Origin: Comamonadaceae bacterium
GTDB taxonomy: Bacteria; Pseudomonadota; Gammaproteobacteria; Burkholderiales; Burkholderiaceae_C
Direction of reading: 5' to 3'
DNA: 64,000 bases
NCBI GenBank assembly: GCA_947372745.1
Contig: CANBUY010000005.1
Span: 17,861-81,860, forward strand
Positions 35,465 through 43,733 of this stretch are shown here, one piece after another. The notes beneath the pieces are model-generated. The model saw only the letters and a program-made list of their open reading frames with translations. It made no database searches and had not been told where the DNA came from. The first letter of the stretch is position 1. Each line of letters opens with the position of its first letter. Position numbers and translations under genes: made by a program.

Positions 35465-36660
35465 ACATCTCCCTTTCTCGCCGCCAAGCCCTGCTCTTGG
35501 CGGGCGCGGCACTGACCGCCCCTTTGCAAGCGCAAACCTCCGCCTGGCCAGCGATTGAGAAAAAGGCACGCGGCCAAACGGTTTATTTCAACGCCTGGGC
35601 GGGTAGTCAAAACATCAACGCCTACTTGCAGTGGGCCGGCGCCGAGGTGCAAAAGCGCTTTGGCGTGACGCTCTCGCACGTCAAAATCACCGACACTGCG
35701 GAAGTCGTGAAGCGCGTGCGCATTGAGAAGGCAGCGGGCAAAGTGAGCGAAGGCTCGGTGGATCTGGTTTGGATCAACGGTGAAAACTTCTTGTCCATGA
35801 AGCGCGAAAAGCTGCTGTTTGGGCCGTTTGCCGAGAGCCTGCCTAATTTTGCGTTTGTCGATGTTCTGGGCAAACCTACCACCCGTCTCGATTTTTCTGA
35901 ACCAGTCGACGGCCTGGAAGCCCCTTGGGGCATGGCGCAGCTCACTTTTTATGCTGATGCCAAGCGCGTGCCCAAGCCGCCGCAAAGCATGGCCGAGCTA
36001 CTGGCATTCGCCAAAGCGCACCCTGGGCGCACGACCTACCCGCGCGTGCCGGACTTCATGGGCGCCACCTTCCTCAAGCAAGCGCTGTTTGAGGTCAACA
36101 CCGACCGGGGCGCCCTCTACCAAGCCGTCACCCCCGAGGCTTTGGCCAAAGCTGCCGTCCCGCTGTGGACTTTTCTGGACGCCCTGCACCCCCATTTGTG
36201 GCGCGCAGGCAAGCAGTTTCCCAACAACGCCGGGGCCCTGCGCCAGATGATGGTCGATGCCGAGTTGCTGCTAGGCTTCACCTTCAACCCCAATGAAGCC
36301 GCCAACGAAATAGCCGCCAAGCGAATGGCAGCGAGCGTAAGCAGCTATCAATTTAGCAAGGGCACGATCGGCAACACGCACTTCCTGGCCATCCCTTTCA
36401 ATGCAACAGCAAAGGAAGGCGCCCAAGTGGTCGCCAACTTTTTGCTCAGCCCCGAGGCGCAGGCGCGCAAAGCTGACATCAATCAATGGGGCGACCCCAC
36501 CGTGCTGGCGCTAGGCAAACTGCCCCCCGCCGACCAGGCTTTATTCACCTCGGCCCGTCAAATCGGCCAAGTCGAAAAATTCATGCCCACCCTGCCCGAA
36601 CCCCACGGCAGCTGGACTGGCGCACTGGAACGAGAGTGGATCAAGCGCTACGGTCAATAA
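35461..36660 (+). CDS. ynjB: YnjB-like ABC transporter substrate-binding protein
   Basis: 399-aa periplasmic binding protein. A signal peptide (SRRQALLLAGAALTAPLQAQ, twin-Arg-like but probably Sec) precedes the type II binding fold: VYFNAWAGSQNINAYLQWAG, DLVWINGENFLSMK and LEAPWGMAQLTFYAD are YnjB hallmarks. The matching permease and ATPase (ynjC, ynjD) are 4.2 kb downstream at 40858 and 42506, whereas E. coli has them adjacent. Substrate unknown (thiamine-like or cation systems are the nearest families). Residues about 283-299 come from a dispersed repeat copy. Confidence 0.88.
   Translation: MNISLSRRQALLLAGAALTAPLQAQTSAWPAIEKKARGQTVYFNAWAGSQNINAYLQWAGAEVQKRFGVTLSHVKITDTAEVVKRVRIEKAAGKVSEGSVDLVWINGENFLSMKREKLLFGPFAESLPNFAFVDVLGKPTTRLDFSEPVDGLEAPWGMAQLTFYADAKRVPKPPQSMAELLAFAKAHPGRTTYPRVPDFMGATFLKQALFEVNTDRGALYQAVTPEALAKAAVPLWTFLDALHPHLWRAGKQFPNNAGALRQMMVDAELLLGFTFNPNEAANEIAAKRMAASVSSYQFSKGTIGNTHFLAIPFNATAKEGAQVVANFLLSPEAQARKADINQWGDPTVLALGKLPPADQALFTSARQIGQVEKFMPTLPEPHGSWTGALEREWIKRYGQ
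36308..36358 (-). repeat. Dispersed ~55-bp in-gene repeat, copy 3 (ynjB)
   Basis: Minus strand reads GCTAAATTGATAGCTGCTTA then CGCTCGC and ends in GGCGGCTATTTCG, matching the family. On the gene strand it is read as EIAAKRMAASVSSYQFSK, in the opposite sense to the signal-peptide copies. Confidence 0.55.
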
Positions 36661-36692
36661 AGAGGAGCCGCGAGTCGGTACACTTGCCCGCC

Positions 36693-37379
36693 ATGAAAAC
36701 ATTACTCCCCCGAATTGAAATAGAAAGCGCCCCAAACCCCATCGCCGCCGTCATCTGGCTGCACGGACTGGGCGCTGACGGCAACGACTTTGCCGCCCTG
36801 GTGCCTGAGCTGGACCTGGACGACTGCCCGCCCATCCGCTTTGTGTTTCCCCATGCGCCCACAATGCCTGTGACGATCAATGGCGGCTATGTCATGCCAG
36901 CTTGGTACGACATTCGCGGCACCGACCTGGTCAGCCGCCAAGACGCCGAGGGCATTCACCACTCAGCGCAGGCGATTAATGCCTTGATCGAGTTTGAGAT
37001 CTCACGCGGCATTCCCGCTGAAAACATCGTGCTGGCCGGTTTCTCGCAAGGCTGCGCGATGGCGCTTCACACTGGTTTGCGTTTTCCCCAACGGCTGGCT
37101 GGCATCATGGCGCTCTCGGGCTACCTGCCATTGGCTGAAACATTGAGCGCCGAGCGGGCATTGGCCAACGCCCACACCCCCGTTTTCATGGCGCACGGCA
37201 CACAAGACCCTGTGGTTATTCCGGCCCGTGGCGAGGCTTCGCGCGACCTGCTCAACGCGCTGGGTTACCCGGTGCAATGGCGCACCTACCCCATGCCGCA
37301 CAGCGTGCATCCGCATGAAGTGGCTGATATTTCAGTCTTTCTGACCCGCGTTTTGGGACGCAACACGGGCGAGGTTTAA
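36693..37379 (+). CDS. Carboxylesterase (phospholipase/carboxylesterase family)
   Basis: 228-aa alpha/beta hydrolase of the EstB/acyl-protein thioesterase family. WLHGLGADGNDFAALVPEL forms the oxyanion region, GFSQGCAMAL carries the nucleophilic Ser in G-F-S-Q-G, and the Asp (GTQDPVV) and His (PHSVHPHEV) complete the triad. Started at MKTLLPRIEIES (36693), since earlier in-frame sequence lies inside ynjB. Cytosolic, broad esterase activity expected. Confidence 0.93.
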   Translation: MKTLLPRIEIESAPNPIAAVIWLHGLGADGNDFAALVPELDLDDCPPIRFVFPHAPTMPVTINGGYVMPAWYDIRGTDLVSRQDAEGIHHSAQAINALIEFEISRGIPAENIVLAGFSQGCAMALHTGLRFPQRLAGIMALSGYLPLAETLSAERALANAHTPVFMAHGTQDPVVIPARGEASRDLLNALGYPVQWRTYPMPHSVHPHEVADISVFLTRVLGRNTGEV

Positions 37380-37383
37380 GCGA

Positions 37384-38661
37384 TTGAAAAGAGAATTTTT
37401 TGAGCCCGTTCTCGGGATTGACTTTGGCACCTCCAACTCAGCCGCCGCCCTGATCGACGCGGATGGTCAACTGCGTGTGATGCCGCTGGACGGCCTCAAA
37501 GCCGCCATGCCCACCGCCCTGTTTTTTAGCAACGAGACCCACAGCACGCTCTTTGGCAGCGAGGCCATGCAGGCCTACCTGAGCGGCGAAGAGGGGCGTT
37601 TGATGCGCGCCATCAAGAGCCTGCTGGGCAGCAAACTGATGGACGAGCAAACCGTGGTGAATGGCCAGGCGATCAGTTTTTTTGACATCGTGGTGCTGTT
37701 CTTCAAAGAACTCAAGGCCCGCAGCGAGGCGCACCTGGGCCAGCCCATTACCCGTGCCATGCTGGGCCGCCCGGTGCATTTTGTGGACGACGACCGTGAG
37801 CGCGACGACCTGGCTCAAGCCACGCTGGGCCGTGCCGCTTTGGAGGCGGGCTTTACCCACATCGACTTTCAACTGGAGCCGATTGCTGCTGCGTTTGACT
37901 TCGAGCAGCGCATCACGAAAGAGACCTCGGTGCTGGTGGTGGACATTGGCGGGGGCACGTCTGACTTTACCGTTATCAAGCTCGACCCGAAGCACCGCAA
38001 AAACACCGAGCGTGCCAGCGATATTTTGGCCACCACCGGCGTGCATATTGGCGGCACCGACTTTGACCGCCTGCTCAACCTGAGTCACGTCATGCCGCTC
38101 TTGGGCTACAAGCACATTGGCCCTAGCGGGCGCTTGGTGCCCAACAGCGTGTTCTTTGACCTGACGACCTGGCACTTGATTCACCACGCCTACTCGCGCA
38201 AAAACATGCATTTTGCCCGCGAGTTGTGGACGTCTTACGCCGACCAAACCCTGCACAAGCGACTCATTGACGTGCTGGAAGATCAGCAAGGCCACCGCAT
38301 TTTGGCCAACGTGGAGACGGCCAAAATCAACTGCTCGGTCTCGCACGAAGGCGCTGCGGTTGACCTCGACTTTTTGGACCGCGCCCTGCACCCAGTCATC
38401 ACCCCGGCCAGCATGGGCGAGTCATTGGCCCAATCGTTGGATCAGGTGGTGCAATGTGCGCTGCAATGCGTCGCAGCCTCCGGTCTGGCCAGCGTCGATG
38501 TGGTCTACCTGACAGGCGGCTCCTCTGCCTTGCAACCCCTCATGGACGCCCTGCAGTTGGCCATGCCCCAAGCCACCCTGATGCCCGGCGACCGCTTCGG
38601 CGGTGTAGCCGCAGGACTGGCTTATGCGGGGGCGGTGGCAACTTTGGAGTTGTCGGCCTAA
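37384..38661 (+). CDS. yegD: YegD-like Hsp70-family protein
   Basis: 425-aa actin/Hsp70-type ATPase domain without the substrate-binding domain, as in E. coli YegD. Phosphate-1 GIDFGTSNSAAAL (residues 11-23), phosphate-2 VVDIGGGTSDFTVI and the adenosine motif LTGGSSALQPLM are all present. It opens with a TTG codon at 37384, 4 bp after the esterase stop, so the two are probably co-transcribed. No upstream ATG fits. Molecular role unknown. Confidence 0.88.
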   Translation: MKREFFEPVLGIDFGTSNSAAALIDADGQLRVMPLDGLKAAMPTALFFSNETHSTLFGSEAMQAYLSGEEGRLMRAIKSLLGSKLMDEQTVVNGQAISFFDIVVLFFKELKARSEAHLGQPITRAMLGRPVHFVDDDRERDDLAQATLGRAALEAGFTHIDFQLEPIAAAFDFEQRITKETSVLVVDIGGGTSDFTVIKLDPKHRKNTERASDILATTGVHIGGTDFDRLLNLSHVMPLLGYKHIGPSGRLVPNSVFFDLTTWHLIHHAYSRKNMHFARELWTSYADQTLHKRLIDVLEDQQGHRILANVETAKINCSVSHEGAAVDLDFLDRALHPVITPASMGESLAQSLDQVVQCALQCVAASGLASVDVVYLTGGSSALQPLMDALQLAMPQATLMPGDRFGGVAAGLAYAGAVATLELSA

Positions 38662-38675
38662 GCAGCCACGCAAGG

Positions 38676-38961
38676 ATTGGGGGTCAGATCCCAATTCAGG
38701 ACAACATTATTTCCGGCGAAAGATAGTTAGGCTTGGGGGTCGGATCCCAATTCAGGACAATATTGTTTCCGGCGCTACATAGCAAAGAACGAAATTGGGC
38801 TCTGACCCCCAGGCCGTTCTTGCCGGAGAAAAATACTGCTACTGGCAAGTCTTGGCTTCGGCCCGCCGATTAGGGGTCAGAGCCCAATTTCGTTTAACGT
38901 TACTTATCTCCGGTGACAGCTTTTTCCTGAATTGGGATCTGACCCCCAATCAGCTTTGTCA
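38676..38961. repeat. Cluster of MITE/REP-like inverted repeats (337-bp gap, no gene)
   Basis: The gap 38662-38998 holds no gene. It contains: two tandem units TTGGGGGTC(A/G)GATCCCAATT at 38678 and 38733, both continuing CAGGACAA.AT..TTTCCGGC; an inverted partner AAATTGGGCTCTGACCCCC ending at 38810; and a second element from GGGGTCAGAGCCCAATTTCG (38873) to AATTGGGATCTGACCCCCAA ending near 38951. The second is nearly the same as the 73-bp element at 31448-31520. No transposase is nearby, so these are non-autonomous. Confidence 0.85.
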
Positions 38962-38998
38962 CCATGGACTACCGAGATGTATTCGCCAAGGGTGGTGG

Positions 38999-39979
38999 TC
39001 AAACCGGCATGGCCAGCACAATTTTGCCCAGCTGCTGATTCGACTCCATGAACGCCTTGGCCGCTTCCAACTGGTCAAACGGGAAAACACGGTCCACCAG
39101 CGGTTGGATGCAACCTTGCGCAAGAAGGGGCAAAACATCCGCGATAAAGCCGGGCACTGACTGGGCTTTCTGGGCAGGGGTACGCAGTTTGTTGGACACG
39201 CCAAACAAAGTGAGTCGTTTGGCATGCAGAGCTTCAATGTCGATCTCGGCTTTGAGTACGCCATCCACATAGCCCACGGTAGCCAGTCGCCCCTCAAAGG
39301 CCATGCAGCGCACGTTTTCGGCAAACACCGAACCACCCACGGTGTTGATCACCAAATTGACGCCTTTGCCACCAGTAGCCGCCATCACGGCTTCATAAAA
39401 ATCAGGGGCGCGGGTGCACAAACCCAGGTCCAGACTCAAGGACGCACAGCGACTGAGCTTTTCAGCCGAGCCGGACGTGCCAATTACTTTGGCCCCCAAA
39501 GCCTTGGCCATCTGCAAGGCGGCAAAACCAACGCCTGAGGAAACCCCATTGATCAGCACCCATTCATCAGATTGCAAGTGGCCTTGCAAGACCAGCATGT
39601 CGTAGACCACCAAAAAGGTCAGGGGAATACTGGCGGCCACCACCCACGGCATGCCCTCGGGCATCTTCATGGCCTCGCGCACGTCCATCAGCGCAAATTC
39701 TGAAAACGAGCCAGGGCAACGGCCCATGACGCGGTCACCCAACTGAAAGCCACTCACCTCGCTGCCGAGTTTCACCACCTCGCCCGCCCCTTCCATGCCG
39801 ATGGCCTTGGCCGTGCCCGGATGACCATGCAGGCCGTGCCCGACAATAAATTCGCCTCGATTAAGACCCGCCGCATGCAGGCGCACCAACATTTGCTGAG
39901 GCCCCGGCTCAGGCATCGGCACTGCGCACAGTTCGAGTGTGGCGCGTTCGTGGTCCATCTTCATGAGGTAAGACTGCAT
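38999..39979 (-). CDS. NADPH:quinone oxidoreductase-like protein (zinc-free MDR)
   Basis: 326-aa medium-chain reductase without zinc ligands. The GroES-like N-domain (GLNRGEFIVGHGLHG, IGMEGAGEVVKLGSEVSGF) precedes the Rossmann domain (VLINGVSSGVGFAALQMAKA). Started at MQSYLMKMDHERA; a longer frame to 40036 lacks similarity and runs into the shared promoter. It is divergent from a GntR regulator that probably controls it. Physiological substrate unknown. Confidence 0.88.
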   Translation of the reverse strand: MQSYLMKMDHERATLELCAVPMPEPGPQQMLVRLHAAGLNRGEFIVGHGLHGHPGTAKAIGMEGAGEVVKLGSEVSGFQLGDRVMGRCPGSFSEFALMDVREAMKMPEGMPWVVAASIPLTFLVVYDMLVLQGHLQSDEWVLINGVSSGVGFAALQMAKALGAKVIGTSGSAEKLSRCASLSLDLGLCTRAPDFYEAVMAATGGKGVNLVINTVGGSVFAENVRCMAFEGRLATVGYVDGVLKAEIDIEALHAKRLTLFGVSNKLRTPAQKAQSVPGFIADVLPLLAQGCIQPLVDRVFPFDQLEAAKAFMESNQQLGKIVLAMPV

Positions 39980-40059
39980 GGGGGAATCTCTTATGGGGTT
40001 AAGTTGCAAGGTGTCAAAGCGAAAGAAGTAGAACACAAGAGTTCACTTTTTATTAATAT

Positions 40060-40071
40060 AGTGTTGACACT
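40060..40071. promoter_or_regulatory. Palindrome AGTGT-TG-ACACT between divergent genes
   Basis: A 12-bp inverted repeat in the AT-rich 200-bp region between the oxidoreductase and the GntR gene. It overlaps TTGACA on the + strand and TATATT/TTAATA on the - strand, so it may lie in overlapping divergent promoters. I could not fit a good -10 for the + strand hexamer. Confidence 0.35.
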
Positions 40072-40158
40072 TTGATGAAATAAAAAATACCCGACTAACA
40101 AGCAGGGTTTGATTGGTTTTTTAGTTAATATCCCTGACCTGGTTTGTAAACACACCCT

Positions 40159-40174
40159 GTGGTCAACGAACCAC
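40159..40174. promoter_or_regulatory. Inverted repeat GTGGT-N6-ACCAC before the GntR gene
   Basis: Perfect 5-bp arms ending 6 bp before the preferred ATG of the GntR regulator. FCD-type GntR proteins bind short palindromes such as TGGT-ACCA, so autoregulation is possible. The spacing (N6) is wider than the FadR consensus. Confidence 0.35.
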
Positions 40175-40180
40175 CTAGTC

Positions 40181-40861
40181 ATGACACCACCCAAAGAAAA
40201 GTCCGAAAAAGGCTTGGCGCTCATCATCTCGGAAGAGCTCAAGCATTTGATCTACACCGGCGCACTCAAACCCGGCGAACGCCTGAATGAGGCGGCGCTG
40301 GCCGTGCGCATGGGCACCAGCCGGGGGCCTATTCGTGAAGCCATCCGCATTTTGACGGGCTTGGGACTGGTCAAAGCCGTGGCCAACCGGGGGGTCTTTG
40401 TGCGGGAAATTTCGGTGCGCGAAATGCTGGAGATTTATGAGCTGCGGGCGCTGGTGTTCGGCTTTGCCGCCGAACGGGCGACCGACCACATCAACGAGCA
40501 GCACAAAGTCCGGTTTGAGTTGCTGCTGGACCAGATGGACCAAGCCTGCATTGACGAAGATGGTGGCGTGTATTACGACTTGAACCTGGAATTTCATGCG
40601 CTGGTGCTGACGCTGTCCAACAACCAGCGCGCCCATGAAACCTATGACGACTATGTCAAAGAGCTGCACCTGTACCGGCGCAGTTATTTCAACTCGCCCG
40701 GCAATATGCGCCGCTCCAACATTGAGCACCGCGCCATCTACGAGGCGATTCAAAAAGGCACCAAGGCCAAGGCAAAATCTGCTGCCGAAAAGCATGTCTT
40801 GGCAGGCCGACAGCGTTTACTGAGCCGGATTGACGTGAGCAGCCCACTGTCTGGCCTGTGA
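40181..40861 (+). CDS. GntR-family regulator (FadR/FCD type)
   Basis: 226-aa regulator when started at MTPPKEKSEK (40181); in-frame codons upstream cover the operator-like palindrome. The winged helix (LKPGERLNEAALAVRMGTSR, then GPIREAIRILTGLGLV) is followed by the all-helical FCD ligand domain with metal-type residues (D in DLNLEFHALVL, H in NIEHRAIYEAI). It is divergent from the quinone oxidoreductase, and its stop overlaps the GTG start of ynjC, so it may regulate one or both. Effector unknown. Confidence 0.88.
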   Translation: MTPPKEKSEKGLALIISEELKHLIYTGALKPGERLNEAALAVRMGTSRGPIREAIRILTGLGLVKAVANRGVFVREISVREMLEIYELRALVFGFAAERATDHINEQHKVRFELLLDQMDQACIDEDGGVYYDLNLEFHALVLTLSNNQRAHETYDDYVKELHLYRRSYFNSPGNMRRSNIEHRAIYEAIQKGTKAKAKSAAEKHVLAGRQRLLSRIDVSSPLSGL

Positions 40862-42483
40862 ACACCCGGCTTGGCGCTGCCACGCTGCTGGCCGCCTTGG
40901 GCGCGCCACTGGCCATCAGTGCTTGGGTGGCGCTTCAAGCCGGATTGAACAGCGCGGCTTGGAGCGCGCTGGGGGCGCACCCCCAAACCTTGTCCGCGCT
41001 GGGCATGAGTCTGTGGACCGGTTTGACGGCTACGGCATTGGCCATCATCGGGGCTGCTTTCCTTTTGTCCCGCAGCTTTGGGCCAGCCCACTGGCCACAA
41101 GCGGTGCGACTTTTGGCGCCAATGCTGGCCGTGCCACACGCCGCGTTTGCCATTGGGCTGGCTTTTTTGTTGGCACCCAGCGGCTGGCTCTTGCGGGCCT
41201 TGTCACCCTGGGCTACCGGGCTGGAGGCGCCACCGCCCTGGCCCACCACACAAGACCCGTGGGGACTGGGGTTGATCGCGGTGCTGGTTTTTAAAGAAAT
41301 TCCTTTTCTGCTTTGGGCCGCCGCCACGCAACTGCAGCGGGCCGAGGTGGCACAGCGCTGGACGCGCGAGCTGCAGTTGGCACGCAGCCTGGGCTACTCG
41401 GCACCCCGCGCCTGGTGGTGCGTGGTGTGGCCACAGCTCTGGCCGCGTCTGCGCTGGCCGCTGCTGGCCGTGCTGACCTACAGCCTGACGGTGGTGGACA
41501 TGGCGATGGTCATCGGCCCCACCACGCCGCCCACTTTGGCCGTGTTGGCCTGGCAGTGGCTGCTTGACCCTGACCCCGCCGTGAATGCCCAAGGCGCTTG
41601 CGCCGCCTGGGCGCTCACCGCCGTGCTGGCCTTGACCGCTGGCGTGGCGGGCTGGCTCTGGCAAGTGCCCCAACAGACCTTTTGGCGAACCCGCTGGACG
41701 CAAGGTGGGCGCGGTCGCCTTGCCGCTTCAACCAAACTGGGCAAGCTCTGCTTTGGCGCCCTGCTGGGCGTCTATGGCTTGGTCATGCTGTCACTGATGG
41801 TGGGCAGTGTGGCGGGCCTGTGGCCCTTTCCCCTGCTGCTGCCCGAGGCAATCTCCCTGCAGGCGTGGGCCTCGGTATGGGGTAGTTTGCCCACGCTGGG
41901 CACCACGCTCTCGCTGGCTTTGGCCAGTGCGGTGACGGCCTTGGTGTGGTCAGTGGCCTGGCTGGAATACGCTCCACCGGCTTGGGACCAGCGCCTGCGC
42001 CCTTTGTTGTATGTGCCGCTGGTGCTGCCGCCCGTGCTGTGGGTGGTGGGCGTGCATGGGCTGGCGCTGAGTCTGGGGGTGGATGCGCATTGGACCGGCC
42101 TGTGGCTGGCCCACACGCTGGCGGCCGTGCCCTATGTGTTGATCGCTCTGAGCCCGGCTTACCTGGGGTTTGAGGCCCGACACCAGCAAGTTTGCGCCTC
42201 GCTCGGTCATGGGCGTGCGGTGTTTTTATGGCGGGTGAAATGGCCGCTGTTACGGGCGGCCTTGACGGCGGGCTTGGCCATTGGCTTTGCCGTGAGCGCG
42301 GCGCAGTACCTGCCCACGCTGTTTGTTGGCGCTGGGCGCTTTGCCACCGTCACCACCGAAGCCGTGACCCTTGCCGCAGGTGCCCAACGCTCACTGACCT
42401 CGGCTTATGCTTTTCTTCAGTGGGGTTTACCGCTGCTGGTGTGGGCGTGGGCAGCGCGCTGGGGCCGCGCCCGGCGTTTTTAA
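40858..42483 (+). CDS. ynjC: YnjC-like ABC transporter permease
   Basis: 541-aa double permease with two repeats of about six helices. Each carries the EAA cytoplasmic loop (RELQLARSLGYSAPRAWWCV in the first, HQQVCASLGHGRAVFLWRV in the second). It starts with GTG at 40858 overlapping the GntR stop (GTGA). Length and two-halves layout match YnjC. It forms an importer with YnjD at 42506 and presumably YnjB at 35461. Confidence 0.88.
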   Translation: MNTRLGAATLLAALGAPLAISAWVALQAGLNSAAWSALGAHPQTLSALGMSLWTGLTATALAIIGAAFLLSRSFGPAHWPQAVRLLAPMLAVPHAAFAIGLAFLLAPSGWLLRALSPWATGLEAPPPWPTTQDPWGLGLIAVLVFKEIPFLLWAAATQLQRAEVAQRWTRELQLARSLGYSAPRAWWCVVWPQLWPRLRWPLLAVLTYSLTVVDMAMVIGPTTPPTLAVLAWQWLLDPDPAVNAQGACAAWALTAVLALTAGVAGWLWQVPQQTFWRTRWTQGGRGRLAASTKLGKLCFGALLGVYGLVMLSLMVGSVAGLWPFPLLLPEAISLQAWASVWGSLPTLGTTLSLALASAVTALVWSVAWLEYAPPAWDQRLRPLLYVPLVLPPVLWVVGVHGLALSLGVDAHWTGLWLAHTLAAVPYVLIALSPAYLGFEARHQQVCASLGHGRAVFLWRVKWPLLRAALTAGLAIGFAVSAAQYLPTLFVGAGRFATVTTEAVTLAAGAQRSLTSAYAFLQWGLPLLVWAWAARWGRARRF

Positions 42484-42505
42484 AAACCCCCGACAATGGC
42501 GGCTC

Positions 42506-43135
42506 ATGAGCCTGCGCATTCACCTCTCTCAACTAACTAGCCCCACAGCCACGCTGCTGCAATCGCTGGACCTGGACATTCCTGGCGGCGTGATTCACAC
42601 CGTGATGGGGCCGAGTGGCTCAGGCAAGTCGAGCTTGCTGGCCGCCATTTGCGGCACGCTGGCGCCAGGGTTGGTGTTTAAGGGCACTATTCATCTGAAC
42701 GGCAAGTCGCTGTTGGCGCTGCCCACTGAGCAGCGCGGCGTGGGTATTTTGTTTCAGGACGACCTGCTGTTTGCCCACATGACCGTGTTCGAGAACCTGC
42801 TGTTTGCCGTGCCCGCTGGCCCCAAGCCCGAGCGGACAGCGGCGGTCATGCAAGGGCTGCTTGACCTGGACCTGGCCTCATGGGCGCACGCTGATCCCGA
42901 TACCCTCTCAGGCGGTCAGCGCGCCCGCGTGGCGCTGATGCGGGCGCTGCTGGCCCAGCCCCAAGCCCTGCTGCTGGACGAGCCTTTCTCAAAATTTGAC
43001 GCCACCTTGCGCGCGCGTTTGCGCACCTTTGTGTTTGAGCTGGTGAAGAAACGCCACATTCCGGTGCTGCTGGTCACGCACGACGCCGCCGACATCGCCG
43101 ACCCCACCCACCTAACGCAACTGGCCCATGCTTGA
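42506..43135 (+). CDS. ynjD: YnjD-like ABC transporter ATPase
   Basis: 209-aa ABC ATPase. Walker A GPSGSGKSS, signature LSGGQRARVALMRAL and Walker B ALLLDEPFSKFD are complete. Started at MSLRIHLSQL (ATG 42506), 22 bp after ynjC; the upstream in-frame extension overlaps ynjC and has no domain. It energises the YnjC permease. It overlaps the next gene by 8 bp. Confidence 0.92.
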   Translation: MSLRIHLSQLTSPTATLLQSLDLDIPGGVIHTVMGPSGSGKSSLLAAICGTLAPGLVFKGTIHLNGKSLLALPTEQRGVGILFQDDLLFAHMTVFENLLFAVPAGPKPERTAAVMQGLLDLDLASWAHADPDTLSGGQRARVALMRALLAQPQALLLDEPFSKFDATLRARLRTFVFELVKKRHIPVLLVTHDAADIADPTHLTQLAHA

Positions 43136-43733
43136 CCGCACCCTCACCGCCCTGATCAAACCCGGGATCGCCCGTTTGGCCCAAGGCCTGCAAAGCCTGG
43201 GTCTGCGCGCCAACCAGGTCACCGTAGCGGGCTTTTTAATCGGACTTTGCGCTGCTTTTTTGATAGCTGGTCAAGCTTACTTGGCGGGCGTAGTGGCTAT
43301 TTTTATCTCAAGACTTTGCGACGCCCTCGATGGCGCTTTGGCGCGCCTGACCCAGGCCACGGACGCCGGTGGCTTTTTGGATATTGCACTCGACTTTTTG
43401 TTTTACGCCAGCATTCCTTTGGCCTTCGCCGTGGCCGACCCGGCCCACAACGCGCTGCCTGCGGCGGTGTTGCTGGCCACGTTCATCGGCACGGGGTCAA
43501 GCTTTTTGGCTTTTGCCGTGATCGCCGCCCAACGCGGCCTCAAAAACCTGGACGTGCCTGACAAATCGTTTTACTTTTTGGGTGGCCTGACCGAGGCCAC
43601 CGAAACCCTGGCCTGCTTTGCCGCCATGTGTTTTTGGCCGCAACATTTCGCCACCCTGGCCTACGGTTTTGCCGCCCTGTGCGCCCTCACCACCGTCACC
43701 CGCATTGGCTGGGGTTGGCGCACGTTTTCATGA
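43128..43733 (+). CDS. ynjF: CDP-alcohol phosphatidyltransferase (YnjF-like)
   Basis: 201-aa membrane enzyme with about six helices. The catalytic signature reads DALDGALARLTQATDAGG followed by FLDIALD, the D-DG-AR-G-D-D pattern with one residue fewer in the spacer than the canonical motif, as in YnjF proteins. It would transfer a phospho-alcohol from a CDP-linked donor. It sits directly after ynjD, as ynjF is near ynjD in E. coli. Residues about 42-60 are encoded by a dispersed repeat copy. Confidence 0.88.
   Translation: MLDRTLTALIKPGIARLAQGLQSLGLRANQVTVAGFLIGLCAAFLIAGQAYLAGVVAIFISRLCDALDGALARLTQATDAGGFLDIALDFLFYASIPLAFAVADPAHNALPAAVLLATFIGTGSSFLAFAVIAAQRGLKNLDVPDKSFYFLGGLTEATETLACFAAMCFWPQHFATLAYGFAALCALTTVTRIGWGWRTFS
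43251..43305 (+). repeat. Dispersed ~55-bp in-gene repeat, copy 4 (ynjF)
   Basis: GCTGCTTTTTTGATAGCTGG then TCAAGCTTAC, ending GTAGTGGCTATTTTT. Read in frame as AAFLIAGQAYLAGVVAIFIS, one of the membrane helices. Confidence 0.6.

Noticed and set aside
37438..38391. 317-codon minus-strand frame
   Set aside because: Shadow of the YegD-like gene on the opposite strand; the composition (Gln/His/Gly-rich) is typical of antisense frames of GC-rich genes.
38662..38998. Repeat-rich gap considered as a CRISPR array
   Set aside because: The units are few, unequally spaced and in both orientations, with internal inverted repeats; they fit MITE/REP elements and no cas gene is present.
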